A stretch of 64,000 nt of DNA from Rhizobacter sp. Root404 (GTDB taxonomy: Bacteria; Pseudomonadota; Gammaproteobacteria; Burkholderiales; Burkholderiaceae_C), in contig NZ_LMDS01000004.1 of assembly GCF_001425865.1 (NCBI RefSeq), positions 1,741,355-1,805,354 on the forward strand, in the 5' to 3' direction. The stretch's first letter is position 1; every line of letters starts with the position of its first letter. Of the stretch, positions 35,462-43,710 are shown piece after piece. Under the pieces are notes generated by a model. The model searched no databases, was not told the origin of the DNA, and saw only the letters and a program-made list of their open reading frames with translations. The position numbers and the translations under genes were made by a program.

Positions 35462-37330
35462 TCAGCGGCGCGGCAGGATCACGCCGGCGCCATCGTCGGC
35501 ATAGAGCTGCTCGACCAGGTCGGCCCGGTGCGCCAGCACCGCGCGCTGGTTGATCGAGCCCTTGTCGGTGACCTCGCCACGGTCGATGCTCGGCGGCTCG
35601 GCCAGCACCAGCGCGCGTGCGACGCGGGTCGCGCTGCCGGTGCCGCTGGCCCACAGGTTGTCGACCAGTTGCTGGAAGAACTCGCGCAGCGGCGGCTCGG
35701 CAAGCAGTTGCACGGCCGGCAGCGACGGCGCGGCGCCGGCCAGCGCGCGGCAGGCGTCGAGGCGCGGGAAGATCAGGATGCCGAGCTCGTTGCGGTTGAT
35801 GCCCGCGACCACCACGTCCTGCACGCACGGGTCGCCGGCGGCGATGATCTTCGCGCGCAGCGGGCCGACCGAGACGAAGGTGCCGGTCGCGAGCTTGAAG
35901 TCCTCGGCGATGCGGCCGTCGAACATGAAGCCTTTCTCGGGCAGCGCCGCGTCCATCGGCTTGACGGCATCGCCGCTGCAGTAGAAGCCCTCGTCGTCGA
36001 ACGACTCCGCCGTCTGCTCGGGCGCGCGCCAGTAGCCCGGCGTGACGTTCGGTCCGCGGTAGCGCAGTTCGACCTTGTCGCCGCTCGGCACGAGCTTGAG
36101 CTCGACTCCCGGCGCCGGCAGCCCGATGTGGGCTGACTTGACCTCGTGCGCGTTGGCACACACCGCGAACGGCGCGGTCTCGGTCATGCCCAGGCCGGTG
36201 AGCATGCGGATGCGCTCGCCGGCATGCTGCTCGGCGATGCGGTCGAGCTTGTCCCAGACCGGCTGCGCGAGGCCGGCGCCGGCGAAGAAGAACATCTTCA
36301 CGCGGCTGAACAGCGTTTGACGCAACTGCGCATCGTCGTCGAGCGCGTTGGCGATCTCCTCGAAACCCTTGGGCACGTTGAAGTACATCGTCGGCGCGAT
36401 CTCGCGCAGGTTGCGCAGCGTCTCGCCGATCAGCGCCGGGGTCGGCTTGCCGTCGTCGATGTACAGCGTGCCGCCGTTGTAGACCGTGATGCCGACGTTG
36501 TGGTTGCCGCCGAAGGTGTGGTTCCAGGGCAGCCAGTCGACCAGCACCGGCGGTTCGTCCTGCAGCTGCGTGAAGCACTGGCGGATCATCTGCTGGTTGC
36601 TGCACAGCATGCGCTGGGTGTTGATCACGCCCTTGGGCAGCTTGGTCGAGCCCGAGGTGAACAGGAACTTCGCGATCGTGTCGGGGCCGACCTGCGCGTG
36701 CGCCGCGTCGACCTGCGGCGTGGCGCGGGTCGCGAGCAGGTCGGCGAACGCGAGCGTGCGGCGCCCGTCGATCGCGCCGCGCGTCAGCACCACCGGCACC
36801 TCGGCCGGCACGACCGCGGCGATCGCCTTCGCGAACGCGCCGCCATCGGCCGCGAACACCATGCCCGGCGTCAGCGTGCCGACGATGTGGCGCAGTTTCG
36901 AGTGGTCCTGCGACAGCAGCGAGTACGCGGCCGAGATCGGCGCGAACGGCACGCCGGCCAGCATGGCGCCCAGGCCGAGCAGCAGCTGCTCGATGTCGTT
37001 GTCCGACAGGATCGCCAGCGGCCGCTCGGCGCTCAGCCCGTGGTCGAGCAGCACCTGCGCGATCGAGCGCGCACCGGTCAGCGCCTCGGCGTAGCTGACG
37101 CGGCGCCAGTCGCCGCGCGTGCCGTCCTCGTTGAGGACGCGCTTGGCGACCAGGGTGCGCTCGGGTGTCGTCTGCGCCCAGTGCAGGAAGCGGTCGGTCA
37201 GGCGCGCCGCGTAGGGCTGCAGCGGTTCGGTCGAGGTGACGATCTGGCTGCCGTCGGCGCGCGCCTCGAAGCGCGCGGCCAGCGAGCCGCCCATCGGCAC
37301 GGCGCGGTAGCGGGGCATGGCGGTATTCAT
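35462..37330 (-). CDS. fcs: Feruloyl-CoA synthetase (AMP-forming)
   Basis: A 622-residue adenylate-forming ligase of the length typical for feruloyl-CoA synthases (about 620). The phosphate loop is FLFTSGSTKLPKGV, the A5-like motif is GLGMTETAPF, and the hinge region follows GFYCSGDA. The family-specific segments VDWLPWNHTFGGNHNVG and KGFMFDGRIAEDFKLATGTFVSVG are as in Fcs. The usual catalytic C-terminal lysine region is altered, which is normal for this clade. It activates ferulate, p-coumarate or caffeate with ATP and CoA. Eight bases separate it from the hydratase gene upstream. Confidence 0.92.
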   Translation of the reverse strand: MNTAMPRYRAVPMGGSLAARFEARADGSQIVTSTEPLQPYAARLTDRFLHWAQTTPERTLVAKRVLNEDGTRGDWRRVSYAEALTGARSIAQVLLDHGLSAERPLAILSDNDIEQLLLGLGAMLAGVPFAPISAAYSLLSQDHSKLRHIVGTLTPGMVFAADGGAFAKAIAAVVPAEVPVVLTRGAIDGRRTLAFADLLATRATPQVDAAHAQVGPDTIAKFLFTSGSTKLPKGVINTQRMLCSNQQMIRQCFTQLQDEPPVLVDWLPWNHTFGGNHNVGITVYNGGTLYIDDGKPTPALIGETLRNLREIAPTMYFNVPKGFEEIANALDDDAQLRQTLFSRVKMFFFAGAGLAQPVWDKLDRIAEQHAGERIRMLTGLGMTETAPFAVCANAHEVKSAHIGLPAPGVELKLVPSGDKVELRYRGPNVTPGYWRAPEQTAESFDDEGFYCSGDAVKPMDAALPEKGFMFDGRIAEDFKLATGTFVSVGPLRAKIIAAGDPCVQDVVVAGINRNELGILIFPRLDACRALAGAAPSLPAVQLLAEPPLREFFQQLVDNLWASGTGSATRVARALVLAEPPSIDRGEVTDKGSINQRAVLAHRADLVEQLYADDGAGVILPRR

Positions 37331-37338
37331 CGCGACGC

Positions 37339-38148
37339 TCAGCTCTTGGCGACCTTGCCGGCCTTGCCGTCGAGGAACGCGCGCATCCGCCCCTTCGCGG
37401 CGTCGTCGCCCTGCGCGATCGCGGCCATCAGCGACTCGGTGAACAGGCCGTCCTCGCGGCTCATGTCGGCGATGCGCGGCAGCGCCTGCACGACCGCGAA
37501 GTTGGACAGCGGCGCATTCGCCGCGACCTTGTCGGCCAGCGCCAGCGCCTTCTCCAAGCCCTGGCCGGCCTCGACCACGTACTGCGAGAAGCCGATGCGC
37601 AGGCCCTCGTCGGCGTCGTAGACGCGACCGGTCAGCATCATGTCGGCCATGCGCGCGGCGCCGACCAGGCGCGGCACCCGGGCCGAACCGCCGCCGCCGA
37701 CGAACAGGCCGCGCTGGCCCTCGGGCAGCCCGTAGAACGTGCTCGCCTCGGCGACGCGGATGTGCGCGGCACTCGCCAGCTCCAGCCCGCCGCCGACCAC
37801 CGCGCCGTGCAGCACCGCGATCACCGGCACCCGCGCGAACTGGATCTGCTCGAACGCCGCATGCCACGAGCGCGAATGCACGATGCCCTCGGCGACGCTG
37901 CGTTCACCCAGCTCCGACAGGTCGAGCCCGGCGCAGAAGTGATCGCCCTCGCCGCTGAGCACGACCACGCGCGCGCTCTCCGGCAGGTTGACGAAGGCGG
38001 TGTGCAGCTGCGCGACGAGCGCGTCGTTGATCGCGTTGCGCTTGGCCGGGCGGTTCAGGCGGATGTGCAGCGTGGCGTCGCGCTGCTCGATGCGCAACAG
38101 GTCGAGCCCGGCCAGCAGGCCGGTCGCGGCGGAGAACGTGGCAGTCAT
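37339..38148 (-). CDS. Enoyl-CoA hydratase/crotonase acting on hydroxycinnamoyl-CoA
   Basis: A 269-residue crotonase. The oxyanion-hole segments are GDHFCAGLDLSELG and LHGAVVGGGLELASAA; a glutamate appears in GLPEGQRGLF. It is not the short HCHL/Ech type by its substrate-loop sequence, so it may hydrate only and leave the cleavage to the dehydrogenase and amidohydrolase. First gene of the long operon that continues through fcs, SDR, thioesterase, the Liv-type importer and marR. The upstream 150 bases carry two MarR-type inverted repeats. Confidence 0.87.
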   Translation of the reverse strand: MTATFSAATGLLAGLDLLRIEQRDATLHIRLNRPAKRNAINDALVAQLHTAFVNLPESARVVVLSGEGDHFCAGLDLSELGERSVAEGIVHSRSWHAAFEQIQFARVPVIAVLHGAVVGGGLELASAAHIRVAEASTFYGLPEGQRGLFVGGGGSARVPRLVGAARMADMMLTGRVYDADEGLRIGFSQYVVEAGQGLEKALALADKVAANAPLSNFAVVQALPRIADMSREDGLFTESLMAAIAQGDDAAKGRMRAFLDGKAGKVAKS

Positions 38149-38165
38149 CCCTCATCCTTTCAGAA

Positions 38166-38184
38166 TGATTAAAAGTATTAATCA
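38166..38184. promoter_or_regulatory. MarR-type operator candidate 1
   Basis: Inverted repeat TGATTAA-aagta-TTAATCA with perfect 7-base arms. It lies 17 bases upstream of the hydratase start (38148), on the side of the long catabolic operon. Its AT-richness stands out strongly in this GC-rich sequence. Confidence 0.7.
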
Positions 38185-38233
38185 CTTCAGCCCGCGCATG
38201 ATGAGGATTTACCCGGATTTGCCGCGGGCGCTT

Positions 38234-38254
38234 TTAGTTATTAAATTTAACTAA
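38234..38254. promoter_or_regulatory. MarR-type operator candidate 2
   Basis: Inverted repeat with arms TTAGTTA and TAACTAA around a TTAAATT spacer. It lies 44 bases upstream of the tannase start (38299) and 69 bases centre-to-centre from candidate 1. Together they could let one MarR protein control both divergent promoters. Confidence 0.65.
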
Positions 38255-38298
38255 TCGCCGAAGAGCGAGTCGATGCCCCACCTCACCCGGAGACTCCG

Positions 38299-39996
38299 AT
38301 GACCCGTCCTTCCCTCGTTCTCTCGGCCGGCGTGGCCGGCCTGCTGGTCACGCTGACCGCATGCGGCGGTCGCGCCGATGATGCGCTGCCTCAACTGAGC
38401 GCCGCCACCGGGGCCACCCTCGGAACCTGCACGACCCTGATGACGCGCCTGTCGTTCACGAACACCACCATCACCGCCGCGAACGCGATCGCCGCCGGCA
38501 CGCTGACAGTCGCCGGCACACCGGTGCCGGCGCACTGCCAGGTCGTTGGCAAGATGAACCAGCGCACCAGCGCGGTCGACGGCCAGGCCTATGCGATCGG
38601 CTTCGAGATGCGCCTGCCGAACGCCTGGAACGGGCGCTTCTTCTACCAGGCCAACGGCGGCACCGACGGCAGCGTCGCGACTGCGACCGGCGGCGTCAAC
38701 GGCGGCTTCGCGCTGACCCACGCACTGAACCAGGGCTTCGCGGTGATCAGTTCCGACGCCGGCCACTCGAGCGCGCAGAACCCGACCTTCGGCATCGACC
38801 CGCAGGCCCGGCTCGACTACGGCTACACGGCGGCCGCCACGCTGACGCCGATGGCCAAGGCCGCGATCAAGACCGCCTACGGCAAGGGCCCGGACCGCTC
38901 CTACTTCGGCGGCTGCTCGAACGGCGGGCGCCACACGCTGGTCGCGGCCTCGCGCCAGCCGGAGGAATACGACGGCTACCTGGTCGGCGACCCGGGCGCG
39001 CGGCTGCCGCTGGCCGCGGTCGCGAACGTCGCCGCCTACCAGTCATACCTGACCGTCGCCAGCAACCCGGCCGATGTCTCGACCGCGTACACGCCCGCCG
39101 AGCGCACGCTGGTCGCGAACGCCGTGCTCGCCAAGTGCGACGCGCTCGACGGCAGCGCCGACGGCCTGGTGCAGGACACCACCGCCTGCCAGGCCGCCTT
39201 CAACCTCGAACGCGATGTGCCGACCTGCACCGGCGCCCGCGACGGCACCTGCCTCTCGGCCGCGCAGAAGACGGTCATCGCCAAGCGCTTCTCCGGCGTC
39301 ACCAACGGCGCCGGCACCAAGTTCTACGCGAGCTGGCCGTACGACACCGGCGTGGCCGGCGGCAACACCACGACCTGGTACTGGACCGCGCCATGGCAGC
39401 GTGACGCGAGCGCGATCGCCTACATCTGGCAGGTGCCGCCCGAGAGCCCGACCGGCTTCAGCGGCACGACCTTCGCGGCGACGTCGAACATTGACACGCT
39501 GCTCGCCAAGATCCAGGCCACCAGCGCCACGTACCCCGAGAACGCGCTGTCGTTCATGACCGCGCCGAACCCGACCCAGCTCGGCACGCTGAAGAACCGC
39601 GGCGCCAAGATGATGGTCTACCACGGCACCAGCGACCCGATCTTCTCGAGCGACGACACCACCGCCTGGTACGAGGCGCTGCGCACCGAGAACGGCGGCG
39701 ACGCCAGCGACTTCGCGCGCTTCTACCGCGTGCCCGGCATGACGCACTGCTCGGCCGGCCCGGCCACCGACCAGTTCGACATGCTGACGCCGCTGGTGGC
39801 GTGGGTCGAGAACGGCGTCGCGCCGGAGAGCGTCGTCGCGCAAGCGCGCGGAGCCGGCAATGCCGCCGGCGTGAACCCGGACGTCCCGTCGACCTGGGCG
39901 GCCAACCGCACCCGCCCGCTATGCCCCTACCCCAAGGTGGCGCGCTACAAGGGCACGGGTAGCATCGAGCTCGCCGACAGCTTCAGCTGCCAGTGA
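38299..39996 (+). CDS. Tannase/feruloyl esterase family lipoprotein
   Basis: A 565-residue alpha/beta hydrolase of the tannase family. It has a lipoprotein-like signal with lipobox L19-T20-A21-C22, so it is probably anchored at the cell surface or in the periplasm. The family-typical CS-D-HC arrangement is visible: C206-S207 in GGCSNGGR, D446 in GTSDPIF, and H483-C484 in MTHCSAGP, where the two cysteines would pair to bring the triad together. It would release ferulate or related acids from plant-derived esters. Divergent from the hydroxycinnamate operon, with two MarR-type operators between, so esterase, import and catabolism are probably induced together. Confidence 0.92.
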   Translation: MTRPSLVLSAGVAGLLVTLTACGGRADDALPQLSAATGATLGTCTTLMTRLSFTNTTITAANAIAAGTLTVAGTPVPAHCQVVGKMNQRTSAVDGQAYAIGFEMRLPNAWNGRFFYQANGGTDGSVATATGGVNGGFALTHALNQGFAVISSDAGHSSAQNPTFGIDPQARLDYGYTAAATLTPMAKAAIKTAYGKGPDRSYFGGCSNGGRHTLVAASRQPEEYDGYLVGDPGARLPLAAVANVAAYQSYLTVASNPADVSTAYTPAERTLVANAVLAKCDALDGSADGLVQDTTACQAAFNLERDVPTCTGARDGTCLSAAQKTVIAKRFSGVTNGAGTKFYASWPYDTGVAGGNTTTWYWTAPWQRDASAIAYIWQVPPESPTGFSGTTFAATSNIDTLLAKIQATSATYPENALSFMTAPNPTQLGTLKNRGAKMMVYHGTSDPIFSSDDTTAWYEALRTENGGDASDFARFYRVPGMTHCSAGPATDQFDMLTPLVAWVENGVAPESVVAQARGAGNAAGVNPDVPSTWAANRTRPLCPYPKVARYKGTGSIELADSFSCQ

Positions 39997-40035
39997 CACC
40001 CTGGACCCCTTGACCTTGCTGCGAGGAGCGCGCCG

Positions 40036-40899
40036 ATGGACCACGCCAACCTGATCGCGATCGACACCCACACCCACCTCGAGGTGAGCTGCTGGAACCC
40101 GTTCGACAACTACGGCGAGGAGTACGACCGCGCCGCGGACAAGTACTTCCGCTCCAGCAAGCGGCCGACGATGGCCGAATCGCTCGCGTTCTACCGCGAG
40201 AAGAAGATCGGCTTCGTGATGTTCACGGTCGACGCCGAGACCCAGATGGGCCGCCGACGCATCCCGAACGAAGAGATCGCCGAGGCCGCGATGGCCAACA
40301 GCGACATCATGATCGCGTTCGGCAGCATCGACCCGCACAAGGGCAAGATGGGCGCGCGCGAGGCCCGCAAGCTGATCGAGGAGCACGGCGTCAAGGGCTT
40401 CAAGTTCCACCCGACCGTGCAGGGCTTCCTGCCCTACGACAAGATGGCCTGGCCGCTGTACGAGGTGATTGCCGAATACAAGCTGCCGGCGATCTTCCAC
40501 AGCGGCCACTCGGGCATCGGCTCGGGCATGCGCTGCGGCGGCGGGCTGCGGCTGCAGAACAGCAACCCGATGCTGCTCGAGGACGTGGCGATCGACTTCC
40601 CCGACATGGAGATCGTCGTCGCCCACCCGAGCTGGCCGTGGCAGGACGAGGCGCTGTCGCTCGCGGTGCACAAGCCGAACATCTGGATCGACCTCTCGGG
40701 CTGGAGCCCGAAGTACTTTCCCCCGCAGCTGATCCAGTACGCCAACACGCAACTGAAGGACCGCATCCTGTTCGGCAGCGACTTCCCGCTGATCACCCCC
40801 GACCGCTGGATGAAGGACTTCGCCGAGGTCGGCTTCAAGGACGAGGTGCGCCCGCTGATCCTGAAGGAGAACGCGAAGCGGCTGCTGAAGCTGGCCTGA
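40036..40899 (+). CDS. Amidohydrolase-2 family protein, candidate beta-ketoacyl-CoA hydrolase (CouO-like)
   Basis: A 287-residue TIM-barrel metal hydrolase. Metal and catalytic residues: H12 and H14 in IDTHTHLE, H125 in FKFHP, H155 and H158 in FHSGHSG, H197 in VVAHPSWPW, and D249 in FGSDFPL. Relatives include gamma-resorcylate and 5-carboxyvanillate decarboxylases. In Rhodococcus, CouO of this superfamily hydrolyses the 3-keto-3-arylpropanoyl-CoA to acetyl-CoA and an aromatic acid. The other three functions of that route are encoded just across the divergent promoter, so that role is plausible here; a decarboxylase is the alternative. It follows the tannase gene by 39 bases and abuts the convergent peptidase gene. 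Confidence 0.8.
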   Translation: MDHANLIAIDTHTHLEVSCWNPFDNYGEEYDRAADKYFRSSKRPTMAESLAFYREKKIGFVMFTVDAETQMGRRRIPNEEIAEAAMANSDIMIAFGSIDPHKGKMGAREARKLIEEHGVKGFKFHPTVQGFLPYDKMAWPLYEVIAEYKLPAIFHSGHSGIGSGMRCGGGLRLQNSNPMLLEDVAIDFPDMEIVVAHPSWPWQDEALSLAVHKPNIWIDLSGWSPKYFPPQLIQYANTQLKDRILFGSDFPLITPDRWMKDFAEVGFKDEVRPLILKENAKRLLKLA

Positions 40900-42819
40900 T
40901 CAGCGCGCGATCTTCGCCGCCTCGATCTCCATCTGCGACACCAGTGCGTCGAGCTGATCCACCACCGCCTGCACGGTGGCGCGCTGGGTCAGGTCGACGC
41001 CGGCCTTCTGGAGCTGCGCCATCGGGTGGTCGTTGCCGCCGCTCTTGAGCAGCGTCAGGTAGCGCTCGGTCGCGGCCTTCTTCGAGGCGTCGCTGCCGGT
41101 CGTCATCTGCCTGAACAGCTGCGCCGACGAGGCGAAGCAGGTCGCGTACTGGTAGACGTAGTACGGCGAGCGGTAGAAGTGCGGGATGCGCGCCCAGGTC
41201 CATTTGTAGAAGTCGTCGACCGTCAGCGAATCGCCGTAGTAGGTCTTCAGCAGCCCGGCGTAGAGCTGGTTCAGCACCTCGGTCGTGACCGGCTGGCCTT
41301 TCTCGACCAGTTGGTGCGCCTGCAGCTCGAAGTCGGCGAACAGCACCTGCGTGTAGAAGGTGCCGACGATGCTGTCGACCGCGTGCTGCAGCAGCAGGAA
41401 GCGCTCCTTCGGGTCGTCGGTCTTCTTCAGCAGCGTCTCGAGCAGGAAGCGCTCGTTGGTGGTCGAAGCCACCTCGGCGACGAAGATCGTGTAGCTCGCG
41501 GTGCTGAACGGCTGGTTCTCGTACGACAGCACCGTGTGCATCGCATGGCCGCCCTCGTGCGCGAGCGTGAACGCGGAGGACAGCGTGTCGTTGTGGTTGA
41601 GCAGCTGGTACGGGCCGACGCCGTAGACGCCGGCGCTGTACGCGCCGCTGCGCTTGCCGTCGTTCTCGTAGACGTCGATGCGGCCGCCGCCGACGAATTT
41701 CCGGTAGCGCTGCACGTAGTCGTCGCCGAGCGGCGCGACCGCCTCCAGCGCGAGCGCGCTCGCGCGTGCATACGGGTAGGTCTGCGTACTGGCGAACAAG
41801 GGCCTGGAGCCGTCGTAGAGGTGGTAGTCGGCGAGACCCAGCAGCTTCTGGCGCAGCTTGACGTAGCGCCGCAGCGGCGCGGTGCCGGCGCGGGTCGCCT
41901 CGATCAGCGTCTCGACGACGCTGCGGGGCACGTTGTTGTCGTTCAGCGCGGCGTCGAGCGTGGTCGGGAACTGGCGCGCCTGCGCGTTGAACCAGTCGCG
42001 CTGCAGGATGCCGGCGTAGATCGCGCCGTAGGTGTTGGCCTGCGCGCCGTAGGTGGCGAGGTGCGCGGCGGCCGCCTTGGCGCGGTCGGCCTGGTTCGGG
42101 TTGCCCTCGAGCAGCGCGCTGTAGTTGCCCGGGCTCAGCGTGACGCTGCGGCCATCGCTGGTCGTGATCGTCGGGAACTTGATGTCGGTGGTGCTCAGCT
42201 CCTCGTAGGTGCTGACGCTGGCGCGGCCCGCAGGCCGGGCCAGCGCGAGCAGGCGTTCGCCCGCGGCGTCGAGCACGTGGCGCTGCTTGCGGAAACTGTC
42301 GGTGATGCCGAACGCGTACGGCGCGAGCGCCGGCGTGCGGGCGATCCACGCCTTCACGTCCGCCTCGGGCAGCGCCAGCAGCTCGGGCTGGAACCAGGCG
42401 GTGGCAGCCTCGAACTTCGCGAACAGCGCCATCACGCGCTGGAAGCGCCCGGCGATCGCCTGGTCGGTGCCGTCGACATCACGCTGCAGCTGCGGGTAGC
42501 GGTACAGGCGGTACTGCAGCTTGCCGATCTCGTCGAACTGCTGGTGCGCCTTGACCAGCGCATCGGCGCCGTTCTTCAGCGTCCCCTTCAGCTGCCCGAA
42601 GCCGCTCATCATCGTGTCGATGCGCAGCATGTCGGCCTCCCAAGCGGCCCAGTCGGGGTAGATGGCGCTGAAGTCCCAGCGGAACTCGGCCGGGATTTCG
42701 GAACGCACGCGGGTGCTGGGGCGCTCGCTGGCCGCGCTGGCCAAAGGGGTGGTGCTGGAGACGGCGATCATGGTGGCGGTGGCGCACAACAGGCGCTCGA
42801 AGCGGGGGCGGAGGGTCAT
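40900..42819 (-). CDS. pepF: M3-family oligoendopeptidase F with signal peptide
   Basis: A 639-residue M3B metallopeptidase. The zinc motif HEGGH lies in FTLAHEGGHAMHTVLSYE, with the third ligand glutamate downstream in VAEVASTTNE. Unlike cytosolic PepF it begins with a signal peptide, MTLRPRFERLLCATATMIA to about residue 29 (PLASA), so it is probably periplasmic. It degrades short peptides. The start at 42819 has no clear ribosome binding site; an in-frame ATG at 42897 would add a charged, low-complexity extension. It is convergent with the amidohydrolase gene, the stop codons being adjacent. Confidence 0.9.
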   Translation of the reverse strand: MTLRPRFERLLCATATMIAVSSTTPLASAASERPSTRVRSEIPAEFRWDFSAIYPDWAAWEADMLRIDTMMSGFGQLKGTLKNGADALVKAHQQFDEIGKLQYRLYRYPQLQRDVDGTDQAIAGRFQRVMALFAKFEAATAWFQPELLALPEADVKAWIARTPALAPYAFGITDSFRKQRHVLDAAGERLLALARPAGRASVSTYEELSTTDIKFPTITTSDGRSVTLSPGNYSALLEGNPNQADRAKAAAAHLATYGAQANTYGAIYAGILQRDWFNAQARQFPTTLDAALNDNNVPRSVVETLIEATRAGTAPLRRYVKLRQKLLGLADYHLYDGSRPLFASTQTYPYARASALALEAVAPLGDDYVQRYRKFVGGGRIDVYENDGKRSGAYSAGVYGVGPYQLLNHNDTLSSAFTLAHEGGHAMHTVLSYENQPFSTASYTIFVAEVASTTNERFLLETLLKKTDDPKERFLLLQHAVDSIVGTFYTQVLFADFELQAHQLVEKGQPVTTEVLNQLYAGLLKTYYGDSLTVDDFYKWTWARIPHFYRSPYYVYQYATCFASSAQLFRQMTTGSDASKKAATERYLTLLKSGGNDHPMAQLQKAGVDLTQRATVQAVVDQLDALVSQMEIEAAKIAR

Positions 42820-42945
42820 CGGAGACAGGGCGGCCGGTGGCGCGCGCGAGGGAACGAGAAGGCGCGCAGTCTCGCCCGGGACACCGCCACGGGTCAATCG
42901 GATCTTGCCGCAGGCGTCGCCCGCGGTCGACGCGAGGCGATCTGC

Positions 42946-43710
42946 TCAGGCGGCGCGCCGCGCCGGCGCGGCGATCGCGCCGAGCGCGGCCGCCACGTCG
43001 CCGACGATCACGATCGCCGGGCTGCCGAGCTGCTCGCGCGCCACGGTGCGCGCCAGGTCCGCCAGCGTGCAGCGCGCGTCGCGCTGCTGCGGCAGGCTCG
43101 CGTGCTGGACGATCGCGACCGGCGTCGCGTCGGACAAGCCCTGCAGCAGGCCGGCCTGCAGCGACTCGATCGTCGAGATGCCCATGTAGATCACCAGGGT
43201 CAGGCCCTGCGCGGCGGCGCGGGCCAGCGTCGGCCAGTCGAGTTGGTCGGCGTCGCCGCGGGCGTGGCCGGTGACGAAGATGACGCCGTGGGCGTGCGCG
43301 CGGTGGGTCAACGGCACGCCGATCGAGGTGGCCGCCGCCAGCCCCGCGGTGATGCCGTTGACGACCTCGACCTGCAGCCCGAGCGCACGCAGGTGCGCCG
43401 CCTCCTCGCCGCCGCGGCCGAACACGAACGGGTCGCCGCCCTTCAGCCGCACCACCCGCTCGCCGGCCAGCGCCTCGGCCGCCATCAGCCGCTCGATGAA
43501 GGCCTGCGGCGTGCTCGCGCAGCCGCCCCGCTTGCCGACGTGGACGATGCGGGCGCCGCGCCGCGCATAGCGCAGCACGCCGTCGCCGACCAGGTCGTCG
43601 ACCAGCAGCACGGTGGCCTGGCGGATCGCGCGGATCGCCTTGACGGTCAGCAGCTCGGGATCGCCGGGGCCGGCGCCGACGAGGTGGACGGTGGGCAGCG
43701 AAGGGGTCAT
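42946..43710 (-). CDS. cobA: Uroporphyrinogen-III C-methyltransferase
   Basis: A 254-residue SUMT of the single-domain CobA type. The SAM-binding motif is VGAGPGDPELLTVKA, and the blocks VRLKGGDPFVFGRGGEE and GIPLTHR-like (GVPLTHRAHAHGVIFVTGH) are diagnostic. It makes precorrin-2 for siroheme, the cofactor of the NirB nitrite reductase encoded upstream. Its ATG overlaps the nasA stop by ATGA. It is the last gene of the unit nirB-nirD-nasA-cobA. The dehydrogenase/ferrochelatase needed to finish siroheme (CysG N-terminal half) is not in the window. Confidence 0.93.
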   Translation of the reverse strand: MTPSLPTVHLVGAGPGDPELLTVKAIRAIRQATVLLVDDLVGDGVLRYARRGARIVHVGKRGGCASTPQAFIERLMAAEALAGERVVRLKGGDPFVFGRGGEEAAHLRALGLQVEVVNGITAGLAAATSIGVPLTHRAHAHGVIFVTGHARGDADQLDWPTLARAAAQGLTLVIYMGISTIESLQAGLLQGLSDATPVAIVQHASLPQQRDARCTLADLARTVAREQLGSPAIVIVGDVAAALGAIAAPARRAA

